This document shows positions 57,411 to 64,000 of a DNA stretch of 64,000 bases, piece by piece. The stretch is from Marinithermofilum abyssi (lineage in GTDB: Bacteria > Bacillota > Bacilli > Thermoactinomycetales > DSM-45169). Below the pieces are notes generated by a model. It had not been told where the DNA came from. It was given only the letters and a program-made list of their open reading frames with translations, and searched no databases. The stretch covers positions 211,199 through 275,198 of the forward strand of contig NZ_BMHQ01000001.1 of the NCBI RefSeq assembly GCF_014641195.1, written 5' to 3'. The translations under genes and the position numbers were made by a program. How positions within the stretch are numbered: the first letter of the stretch is position 1; every line of letters starts with the position of its first letter.

Positions 57411-58628
57411 TCATATTTTCTTTAGCTTTGACTTTACCTTACCCACCACTTCTTCATATAGCTTGCGCATTCTCTTGGCATTCTGCTGCCATGTCAGGCT
57501 GCCGGATTCGATATATGCCCGCTCCCCCATATCCCGAGCGATCCCGTTCTCATTGCGAAGAATGATCCCCAAGTAATGGGCCATCTCCTCGGAATCCTTC
57601 GGCTTGACCAAAAAACCCGTTTTCTGGTGTTGCAACAGCTCCGAAATGCCCCCCACATCCGTGGCAACCACCGGCTTGCCGCAACCCATTGATTCCAGCA
57701 GAATAGAAGGCAATCCTTCACTCAGACTGGACAGTGTCACAACGTTACTCGCATTGATCCATACCGGAATCTCATCATGGGGACGCCGGCCTATAAAACG
57801 AATCCGGTCACCCACCCCTGTTTCCCTCGCCTTTCGCTTCAGCTCCGACCGAAGCGGGCCGTCTCCCACTAGATACAGGTGGAAATCGGGATCTTCTTTG
57901 GCGACACGGGCAAAAGCCTCCAATAAATAGGGAACACCTTTGACCGGATACAGATTGCCGACAAACAAGACCACCTTTTCCTTCAACGGCAGATCCAGCT
58001 TGGTACGCGCTTCCTCCCGGGAGGTAGGATAAAACTTGTCGGGGTCATACCCGTTGTAAATGGTGGTAGCTTCCACACCGGCAACAATCTCTTGGGCATC
58101 CCTCTTTAACCGTTCACTTACCGTCACAACATGATCGTTCAGGCGCAACGCTGTCTCCGTTCGGATGTAAACCCCCTTGCTCCGTTGGGGATAAAGACGG
58201 ATATCGGAACCGTGAATCGTGCTGACAACAGGAACATCGAAGACCTCTTTCAGTTTGGTTCCTGCATAACCATCGGGGAAAATCGTATGACAATGAATCA
58301 GGTCGAAGGGGAAGCTTTTGCGAATTTCCGTGATTTCCTTTACCAGACTGTTGTAATAAAGACGGCCGTAAGCGGAAAAAAACATACCCCCAGGAAACAT
58401 CCAGGTGGGAACATATCGGATCGAGATGTTGTCCATTTTGGTGCTGGCGGGAAAGTTGCGGTATCCTTTCCACTTTGGATAAAAGGGAAAGCGGGGAATG
58501 GGTGACACGACCCGGCACTGAATCCCTTCCCCCTTCAAAGCTTTCACCTGGTTGTGGACAAAAATCCCTGACATGGGATTCGCCGGGTTGGGATACATGT
58601 GGGAAATCACCAATACTTGAAGGCTCAT
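57411..58628 (-). CDS. Glycosyltransferase family 4
   Basis: A 405-aa GT-B transferase: LVISHMYPNPANPMSGIFVHNQ, DLIHCHTIFPDGYAGTKL, ISTIHGSDIRLYP-like acceptor segment (VVSTIHGSDIRLYP), VLFVGNLYPVKGVPYLLEAF and the donor segment LSEGLPSILLESMGCGKPVVATDVGG. The ATG at 58628 is used; a TTG three codons earlier lies closer to GAGGGAGA and is possible. It stands between the nucleotide-sugar operon and the epimerase gene. Confidence 0.88.
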   Translation of the reverse strand: MSLQVLVISHMYPNPANPMSGIFVHNQVKALKGEGIQCRVVSPIPRFPFYPKWKGYRNFPASTKMDNISIRYVPTWMFPGGMFFSAYGRLYYNSLVKEITEIRKSFPFDLIHCHTIFPDGYAGTKLKEVFDVPVVSTIHGSDIRLYPQRSKGVYIRTETALRLNDHVVTVSERLKRDAQEIVAGVEATTIYNGYDPDKFYPTSREEARTKLDLPLKEKVVLFVGNLYPVKGVPYLLEAFARVAKEDPDFHLYLVGDGPLRSELKRKARETGVGDRIRFIGRRPHDEIPVWINASNVVTLSSLSEGLPSILLESMGCGKPVVATDVGGISELLQHQKTGFLVKPKDSEEMAHYLGIILRNENGIARDMGERAYIESGSLTWQQNAKRMRKLYEEVVGKVKSKLKKI

Positions 58629-58883
58629 GGCAACCAACCGTCTCCCTCTATTTTGATCTCAATGTCATCAAGGAAGCCGCACAAGAATAAACGCTCTTTT
58701 CTCACACTGCATGGCATGTAAATCCAAACGCTTCTTCGATCGACCCTGCGCTTTTGCGGCTCCGTTTTCCCACTTGCTCTTTTGTCAAACGGTGGGGATC
58801 GATGGCAAAACGGCTTGCCGCAAAGCCGGCAACTCTCTGCTCGACCAGACACTTCAGCGGAAGTGATCCTTCCCTTCTTCCGC

Positions 58884-59948
58884 TCAAGCTTCGTTCAACA
58901 GGTGGTCTACGATCCGGTCGGCAGCCCGACCATCACCAAACACGTCTTCCACCTGGGTGAAATCCACGTTGAAGGATGCAACAGCGTGGAGAATTTGATC
59001 TTTGTCCGCACCGACCAACACATTGGTCCCTTTCTCAACCGTCTCCACCCATTCCGTTTCGTCCCGCATGGTGATACAAGGAACTTGAACCAAAAAGGCT
59101 TCTTTTTGCACACCGCCGGAGTCGGTCAAAATCTTTTGGGCATGGGCTTCCAATTGAAGCATATCCAAATAGCCCACTGGTTGGATCACTTTGAGATGCG
59201 GATTATCAAAAGACAACCCCTGTTGGTTCATTTTGTTTTTGGTTCGAGGATGAAGCGGCAGCACTGCCGGCACTTCCAGCTCGTTTAATGCAGACACGAT
59301 TTGAGACAACCTTCGGGGATCATCTGTATTTTCTGCCCGGTGAAGAGTAATTAACAGATACCCTTTTTTCTCCAAACCCAATTCATCCAAGATCGTTGAT
59401 TGTTGATCGGCCAGCTGCCGATTAAATTGGACGGCATCCGCCATGACATCGCCGGTCACGTAAACTCCCCGGGTCACACCTTCTTTGGCCAAATGGCGCA
59501 CGGCGGTTTCAGTGGGACAGAAGAGCCAGGAAGAAACATGATCGGTCAGTACCCGGTTGATCTCTTCCGGCATCCGCCGATTAAAGCTGCGCAAACCGGC
59601 TTCGACATGAGCCACCGGGATATGCAGCTTGGACGCCGCCAAAGCCCCCGCGAGCGTGGAGTTGGTATCCCCATACACCATCAAGGCATCCGGCTGTTCT
59701 TTCATCAGCACTTCTTCCACTTTCGCCAACATTTCTCCTGTTTGGGCACCGTGGGATTTGGAACCGACTCCAAGATGGTAATCCGGAGCCGGGATTTTTA
59801 ATTCGTCGAAAAACACATCCGACATCGCTTGGTCGTAATGTTGACCGGTATGAACCAATACTTCCTCTCCGTGTTTCCGCAGTGCACGGGAAACAGGAGC
59901 CGCTTTGATAAATTGAGGTCGTGCACCGACCACTGTCACCACTTTCAT
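58884..59948 (-). CDS. UDP-N-acetylglucosamine 2-epimerase family (WecB/WbpI-like)
   Basis: A 354-aa non-hydrolysing 2-epimerase with a GT-B fold: VVTVVGARPQFIKAAPVSRAL, HTGQHYDQAMSDVFF, VYGDTNSTLAGALAASK, VAHVEAGLRSFNR and TDSGGVQKEAF. WecB makes UDP-ManNAc; WbpI acts on the 2,3-diacetamido uronate. Because WbpA, B, D and E homologues lie nearby, the WbpI reaction (giving UDP-2,3-diacetamido-mannuronate) is favoured, but sequence alone does not separate the two. Confidence 0.88.
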   Translation of the reverse strand: MKVVTVVGARPQFIKAAPVSRALRKHGEEVLVHTGQHYDQAMSDVFFDELKIPAPDYHLGVGSKSHGAQTGEMLAKVEEVLMKEQPDALMVYGDTNSTLAGALAASKLHIPVAHVEAGLRSFNRRMPEEINRVLTDHVSSWLFCPTETAVRHLAKEGVTRGVYVTGDVMADAVQFNRQLADQQSTILDELGLEKKGYLLITLHRAENTDDPRRLSQIVSALNELEVPAVLPLHPRTKNKMNQQGLSFDNPHLKVIQPVGYLDMLQLEAHAQKILTDSGGVQKEAFLVQVPCITMRDETEWVETVEKGTNVLVGADKDQILHAVASFNVDFTQVEDVFGDGRAADRIVDHLLNEA

Positions 59949-60065
59949 CGCAAACCCTCCTGCGATCTCAAAATTGAACTGGCACCTTTGCCGGTTTTAA
60001 AGCATACGATTCAATGAAAAGTCCTGATACATGACAACGGTGCGATGAAGCGGATGGTTCCGTTG

Positions 60066-60093
60066 ATTACAAAAGGTTTACAGGAACTTTACA
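60066..60093 (+). promoter_or_regulatory. PhoP-box-like array D
   Basis: ATTACA (60066), TTTACA (60077) and TTTACA (60088), exactly 11 bases apart. It lies between the 2-epimerase gene (minus) and the second micro-protein gene (plus); a TACTAT at 60133 may be the -10 of the latter. Confidence 0.65.
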
Positions 60094-60170
60094 TTCCCGT
60101 GATGAGCGGATGAATGACCGGCACCCATCCGATACTATATGTATCAGCTGCGCGAAAGGCGGGAAGTTAC

Positions 60171-60293
60171 ATGGAAGCGGAAGATAGCAGAGAACAACAT
60201 CCGGGAGCCTGGACCATCGGGCTGTTTAACGGTGTCCTCTTCAGTTTACCCTTGTGGGTCATATTGTACCTGTGTGTCCGCCTGTTCATGTAA
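60171..60293 (+). CDS. Single-pass micro-protein, paralogue of the one at 42358
   Basis: A 40-aa protein with a charged head (MEAEDSREQHPG) and one helix (AWTIGLFNGVLFSLPLWVIL then YLCVRLFM). AAAGGCGGGAAG lies upstream of the ATG. The aligned residues W, G, F-N, S, P-L-W, Y-L and R are the same as in the 36-aa product at 42358-42468. Both genes are on the plus strand, both lie about 80 bases downstream of PhoP-like arrays, and both border the polysaccharide island. Function unknown. Confidence 0.7.
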   Translation: MEAEDSREQHPGAWTIGLFNGVLFSLPLWVILYLCVRLFM

Positions 60294-60328
60294 ATCTCCG
60301 CCCCTCACGGCACTTTCCCTACTTATGT

Positions 60329-60766
60329 CTACTCTGCAGGATCAGCAATGGCAAACATTATTTCGCCCTCTGCCACCACCTTGTCACCGACGCGGGCCAC
60401 TGCTTTTCCTTTGCCCATGGATGCACGCAAACGAAGCATCTCTACTTCCAGCGTCAACGTATCTCCCGGTTTAACCTGTCCCCGAAAACGGAATTTGTCG
60501 ATCCCGGCAAAAAAGCCGATTTTCCCGCGGTTCTCCTCCAGCCCCAATACGGCTACCGCTCCGACCTGTGCCAGCGCTTCTACGATCAATACCCCGGGCA
60601 TGACCGGATAGTCTGGAAAGTGGCCTTGAAAAAAAGGTTCATTCATTGTGACATTTTTAATACCCACTGCCCGTTTACCCATCTCACATTCCACAATCTT
60701 ATCCACCAGCAAAAAAGGGGTACGGTGGGGGATCACTTCCTGGATCGCCCGTATATCCATTTCCAT
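60329..60766 (-). CDS. fabZ: 3-hydroxyacyl-ACP dehydratase FabZ
   Basis: A 145-aa hot-dog enzyme of fatty-acid elongation that dehydrates 3-hydroxyacyl-ACP. The catalytic His and Glu are in [20 protein letters not shown]. The start [15 protein letters not shown] has AAAGGAG upstream. It is a single gene, with no other fab gene in the window; this stand-alone position is usual in Bacilli. Confidence 0.97.
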   Translation of the reverse strand: MEMDIRAIQEVIPHRTPFLLVDKIVECEMGKRAVGIKNVTMNEPFFQGHFPDYPVMPGVLIVEALAQVGAVAVLGLEENRGKIGFFAGIDKFRFRGQVKPGDTLTLEVEMLRLRASMGKGKAVARVGDKVVAEGEIMFAIADPAE

Positions 60767-60953
60767 GATGTCATCTCCTTTTCCAAATCACCGTTTTCAT
60801 TATACCGAAAACCGAAGAAAAACCCCACTTCTCCAATAATCATCCGAGAATGTCGAGTTGTGGGGCAGATCCAATTGTGCCGTTTCCGTGATTGTACCAT
60901 AGTATCCCGTATACTCCACCCAAAAACCCGTATGAAAGCAACGGGGGCGCATT

Positions 60954-60995
60954 ACAATAAAAAACGTCCCCCGGTTACCTAGGAACCGGAGGGTT
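60954..60995 (-). terminator. Second terminator after the malic enzyme gene
   Basis: CCCTCCGGTT/AACCGGGGG hairpin followed by ACGTTTTTTATT on the minus strand. Confidence 0.7.
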
Positions 60996-60999
60996 CAAA

Positions 61000-61031
61000 T
61001 AAAAGACACCGGAGGAAATCCTCCGGTGTCT
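61000..61031 (-). terminator. First terminator after the malic enzyme gene
   Basis: An 11-bp perfect stem GACACCGGAGG/CCTCCGGTGTC followed by TTTTATTT on the minus strand. Confidence 0.85.
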
Positions 61032-61066
61032 GATTGATGTCCACGGAAAATCCGGCTAAAAGAACT

Positions 61067-62386
61067 TTAGACCGATTCTTCTCTAGCCACCCGTTCTACC
61101 GCTTGGGTTACCGCTTCATGGACACGGGGATCCAGCGGATGGGGAACCAGATCCCCCGGGCGCGTACTGTTAGCGATCGCTTCAGCTGCTGCTACCAGCA
61201 TCGGGTGGGTAATTTCCCGTGCCCGGGCATTCAAAACTCCGCGGAAAATGCCCGGGAAGCCCAGGACGTTGTTGACAGATCTTCCGTCAGCGGCATAGGC
61301 GGCCCCCGCTTTCAGCGCTTCTTCCGGCCGGATCTCCGGCTTCGGATTGGACAAAGCCAAAATCACTTGCCCTTTGCGGACCATTTCCGGCTTGATCAAC
61401 CCAGGACAACCGGTAGTTGCGATCACAATATCACATTGTTCCATCAATTCCGAGAGGGAATCCACCGGTGTGCCGCCGTATTCCGCCAAGCGCGCCTTGG
61501 CGTCATCTGACAGATCGGCACCATAGACACCTTTTACCCCGTAAGCTTTAAACATCCGGCAAATCGCCAGGCCGGCAGCCCCCAGTCCAATCTGTCCCAC
61601 TTCCGCTTCTTTCAGGTCAACTCCCGCACTGCGGCATGCGGAAATGACCGCTGCAAGCGTCACTACGGCGGTTCCGTGCTGATCATCATGCATGACGGGG
61701 ATCTTTAGCTCTTTTTTCAACCGTTCTTCCACTTCAAAACAATGAGGAGATCCAATATCTTCCAGCAAGACACCGCCGAAGGTTTGCGAGATATGCTTTA
61801 CGGTTTCCACAATTTCATCGGGGTCTTTGGTATCCAACAGAATCGGAACCCCGCTGATGCCAACAAACCGGTCAAAAAGCGCCGCTTTGCCTTCCATGAC
61901 CGGCATGCCGGCGATCGGGCCGATATCCCCCAATCCGAGAATAGCCGTCCCGTCAGTCACAATCGCCACGGTGTTGCCAATGCTGGTATATACCCAAGCT
62001 TTATCCGGCTCTTCTTCCAGCACTTTGCACACGTTGGCCACACCCGGAGTATACACCCTGCGGAGATCAGCCAGAGAGCGGATATCCATCCGGCTTTTCA
62101 TTTGGATTTTCCCGCCTTCATGGGCTTTCAGCACTTCATCGGAAACGGCATGAAGCCGAATGCCGCCGTCCAAGTCGTGAATGGCTTGTACCGCTTCTTC
62201 GAGTTGTTCTTCGCTTTCACAGTGAATCGTGATGTTGCGCATGGTGGAAGTAGGTCCAACTTGAACCGTTTCGATTTCCCCGATATCTACACCGACCAAG
62301 CCGATTGCGGTCGCCAGCCGGCCCAAGTTTCCGGGAATCGACGGAGTTTCCACCAACATAGTACGGATAATATTGCGTTCTGCCAA
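61067..62386 (-). CDS. NAD(P)-dependent malic enzyme with N-terminal ACT domain
   Basis: Decarboxylates malate to pyruvate. The 439-aa protein has about 75 N-terminal residues forming an ACT regulatory domain (IIRTMLVETPSIPGNLGRLA). The malic enzyme domains follow: RRVYTPGVANVCK with the catalytic Tyr, DDQHGTAVVTLAAV with the metal-binding Asp, and Rossmann GQIGLGAAGLAICRMF. The start is TTG at 62386, because GGAGGTG is spaced correctly for it; the GTG three codons earlier lies inside the site. The ACT domain suggests allosteric control by a small molecule. It may be cotranscribed with the phosphatidyltransferase gene, 27 bp upstream. Confidence 0.92.
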   Translation of the reverse strand: MAERNIIRTMLVETPSIPGNLGRLATAIGLVGVDIGEIETVQVGPTSTMRNITIHCESEEQLEEAVQAIHDLDGGIRLHAVSDEVLKAHEGGKIQMKSRMDIRSLADLRRVYTPGVANVCKVLEEEPDKAWVYTSIGNTVAIVTDGTAILGLGDIGPIAGMPVMEGKAALFDRFVGISGVPILLDTKDPDEIVETVKHISQTFGGVLLEDIGSPHCFEVEERLKKELKIPVMHDDQHGTAVVTLAAVISACRSAGVDLKEAEVGQIGLGAAGLAICRMFKAYGVKGVYGADLSDDAKARLAEYGGTPVDSLSELMEQCDIVIATTGCPGLIKPEMVRKGQVILALSNPKPEIRPEEALKAGAAYAADGRSVNNVLGFPGIFRGVLNARAREITHPMLVAAAEAIANSTRPGDLVPHPLDPRVHEAVTQAVERVAREESV

Positions 62387-62413
62387 CCAAGACACCTCCG
62401 AAACGGATCCCGC

Positions 62414-62935
62414 TTACATCGTTTTCTCGTTCAATAGTTTAAATTGAAATAGATAAATCAGCGACGTCAAAAAGGAAAAAATGATGACGCCCCACAAAAA
62501 CTCGCCTGCCACCGGATGGTCAAACATCAGCAAAAACAATGCCACATAATACAACACCGTCGTCAGCTTCCCCATGGCATTGGCCGGCACGGTCTTTTTG
62601 CCCCGGAAGTGGAAAAACGCCGATGCCACGATCATGCTTACATCCCGGAGGATAATGGCGATAGCCGCCGCAATCCCGATGCGGTTCGTCAAAAACAGGG
62701 ATAAAAAGACCGCCAACATCATCAACTTATCCGCCAGCGGATCCAACATGATCCCCAGCTGCGTCACTTGACGGTGTTTCCTTGCCAGATATCCGTCGAT
62801 GACATCGGTCAACCCAGCCAAGAGGAGAACCCCGAAAGCCCATTGTATCCGCCCCGGCAACTCCGAAAAGAATAATGCTAAATATAAAGGTATGAGTGCA
62901 AAACGAAGCAGCGTGAGTAGATTGGGCAAATTCAT
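62414..62935 (-). CDS. pgsA: CDP-alcohol phosphatidyltransferase (PgsA-like)
   Basis: A 173-aa membrane enzyme with about five or six helices, probably CDP-diacylglycerol-glycerol-3-phosphate 3-phosphatidyltransferase, the committed step to phosphatidylglycerol. The CDP-alcohol motif D-G-x2-A-R-x8-G-x3-D-x3-D is present (DGYLARKHRQVTQLGIMLDP then LADK). The start MNLPNLLTLLRF is typical of PgsA. A cardiolipin-synthase-type or second PgsA is possible, because another copy (next to cinA/recA) is usual in Bacilli. Confidence 0.85.
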   Translation of the reverse strand: MNLPNLLTLLRFALIPLYLALFFSELPGRIQWAFGVLLLAGLTDVIDGYLARKHRQVTQLGIMLDPLADKLMMLAVFLSLFLTNRIGIAAAIAIILRDVSMIVASAFFHFRGKKTVPANAMGKLTTVLYYVALFLLMFDHPVAGEFLWGVIIFSFLTSLIYLFQFKLLNEKTM

Positions 62936-63002
62936 CGGGGTCCCTCCTTACGGTCCTGATGGTAGTATACCCGGTACGAAGCTGGATACGACGGATAACA
63001 TG

Positions 63003-63048
63003 AAAGACCCCGCCCTGCCGAGAAGGTTTACGGCGGAGACGGGTCTTC
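63003..63048 (-). terminator. Hairpin after the EpuA-like gene
   Basis: AAGACCC...GGGTCTT with further internal pairing, next to the stop codon; the T run after it is short. Confidence 0.5.
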
Positions 63049-63690
63049 TTACCCGTAGATCAAATTGTATAAATGCTCCCATAGGTTCCGGGTAAATAAA
63101 TCCCCTATAGGTTGGTCTCCTATAATACTGTAACCGAGAATCAGTCCGGCAATCAAAGCAATCAAACAAATGAGCGGCAACCAGGTCAAGCTGTAGATCA
63201 GCCCTTTTTTCCACAGAGGGCGGGAAGAACCGGGTTCCGCTTCCTCTCTTTCCTCCATCTTCTCCTCAAGAAGAACTTCCGCTTCCAACGCAGCAGCAGA
63301 CGTATCCTGATCCGAAGCCGGCAGGGGCTTCTGGTTTTCCGGCAAAGACTGCAAAGACTGCTTTTTATGCCATTTCAGTTCACCCGCAGGTTTCCTTTTA
63401 TCCGAAAGCTCTTTGGCTGTATCAGGGGAAGAAGGGCTTTCCTTCTGGGCAACCTGTGTCTCTTCTGTGTGCGGCGCTTCTGACTCATCACCGGACTTGT
63501 CTGGTATCACCTGATCTGCGGATAGGGTTTCTGTCTGTTTCCTCTCCTCGCCGCGCAGGTCCTCAACGCCGTCCTTCACTGCTGGCTTGGCTATTGTGAC
63601 CGCCTCCTGCTTCTCCTCATCAGACCCGCCGCTGTCGTTCAAGGTCATTTCGGAATCATCGCGCGGTTGTTCATTCTGTTCCCGCTGCAT
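63049..63690 (-). CDS. EpuA-like single-pass membrane protein with acidic N-terminal extension
   Basis: A 213-aa protein. About 150 hydrophilic, Glu/Lys/Ser-rich residues without a visible fold precede one helix (SLTWLPLICLIALIAGLILG). The ending is YSIIGDQPIGDLFTRNLWEHLYNLIYG (in the full protein), which resembles the G-Y-x-V-I-G-x-G-N-P-x-D-V-F-x-P-x-T-W-Q-H pattern of the EpuA/RNA-polymerase-beta-like small protein family. The usual family member is only 50-90 residues, so the long cytoplasmic extension is unusual. The ATG at 63690 follows GGAG at 9 bases; a first ATG at 63705 has no site. Confidence 0.68.
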   Translation of the reverse strand: MQREQNEQPRDDSEMTLNDSGGSDEEKQEAVTIAKPAVKDGVEDLRGEERKQTETLSADQVIPDKSGDESEAPHTEETQVAQKESPSSPDTAKELSDKRKPAGELKWHKKQSLQSLPENQKPLPASDQDTSAAALEAEVLLEEKMEEREEAEPGSSRPLWKKGLIYSLTWLPLICLIALIAGLILGYSIIGDQPIGDLFTRNLWEHLYNLIYG

Positions 63691-64000
63691 AGGCATCCAC
63701 TCCATGCAGGAATTTTCAACGGGGGCAGCTCGTCCACCTCAAAAAGGAGCACGCTGATAATCGAACGATTGCCTATGGAAACGCACTCTTTCTATAGATA
63801 GAATATATCGCAACTCCTGAATGAAGTCTACTAGATAACGGGAATTGAAAAAGGAAAACGTTGTCTGAAAAAAAATCCAAGCCTACTCCCTAAAAAGAAA
63901 CTAGGTGGAAAGGAACTTCCACCCAAAAGGCCAGCCGTACACCACAGCCCTGAGACATGAGCGCTGTTGTCCCCCGGATATGATACCCCTGGTTTATGTA
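63691..64000. other. Right-edge intergenic sequence
   Basis: About 310 bases. It includes an AT-rich stretch suitable for the promoter of the EpuA-like gene and the hairpin at 63899-63925. No gene could be supported up to the window edge. Confidence 0.4.
63899..63925 (-). terminator. Terminator-like hairpin near the right edge
   Basis: GGTGGAA/TTCCACC stem followed on the minus strand by TAGTTTCTTTTT; it would end a gene lying outside the window. Confidence 0.55.

Larger units (their letters stand above)
60767..61066. other. Intergenic region fabZ - malic enzyme
   Basis: About 300 bases with the fabZ promoter area and two tandem hairpin terminators of the malic enzyme gene; no further gene. 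Confidence 0.5.

Noticed and set aside
63925-64000. Open minus-strand frame running in from the right edge (about 37 codons)
   Set aside because: The frame ends after the terminator-like hairpin rather than before it, and its residues match no family I recognise; chance is likely.

Overview
This window looks like a chromosomal segment of a Gram-positive, spore-former-type Bacillota with moderate GC content. The family Thermoactinomycetaceae is the best guess, from Bacillus-like gene orders (argCJBD-carAB-argF, secA-prfB, a degU/comF/LCP/yvyE neighbourhood) combined with GC-richer coding. This is inference from gene order and protein character, not a database match. Almost all genes lie on the minus strand, with strong AGGAGG-type ribosome binding sites and several TTG or GTG starts.

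Region 1 (1-17.4 kb): the 5' part of ftsE, then argG-argH, purU, a degenerate HPr gene with lrgAB, a YihY membrane protein, and the arginine operon argC-argJ-argB-argD-carA-carB-argF. ARG-box-like operators overlap the argG and argC promoters. A structured RNA candidate lies directly downstream of purU.

Region 2 (17.5-29.8 kb): housekeeping genes: a lipoprotein cytochrome c, an enoyl-CoA hydratase, a HEAT-repeat protein, prfB with its programmed +1 frameshift, secA, hpf, a cold-shock protein, a polar amino-acid ABC transporter and HU. The transporter promoter is nearly the same as the argC promoter, so it is probably an arginine importer. Three head-to-tail DnaA boxes sit between its binding-protein and permease genes.

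Region 3 (29.9-42.2 kb): comFC-comFA, a short GT2-like membrane protein, a DegU-like regulator whose receiver has lost its phosphorylation site, metK, a probable subtilase remnant, two LCP wall-polymer transferases, yvyE and metNIQ under a canonical SAM-I (S-box) riboswitch.

Region 4 (42.2-60.3 kb): a cell-surface polysaccharide island. It carries an initiating sugar-phosphate transferase, an epimerase, a third LCP protein, three GT4 glycosyltransferases, a Wzy-like polymerase, a Wzx-like flippase, and homologues of WbpA, WbpB, WbpE, WbpD and WbpI. Those five enzymes together convert UDP-GlcNAc to UDP-2,3-diacetamido-mannuronic acid. Four intergenic regions at its edges and inside it contain TTTACA-type hexamers repeated exactly every 11 bp, the form of PhoP boxes. 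Two paralogous single-pass micro-proteins (36 and 40 aa) lie just downstream of two of these arrays. The favoured model is a phosphate-starvation-controlled, uronic-acid-containing wall polymer, comparable in logic to teichuronic acid, attached to peptidoglycan by LCP proteins.

Region 5 (60.3-64 kb): fabZ, an ACT-domain malic enzyme, a CDP-alcohol phosphatidyltransferase (pgsA-like) and an EpuA-like membrane protein.
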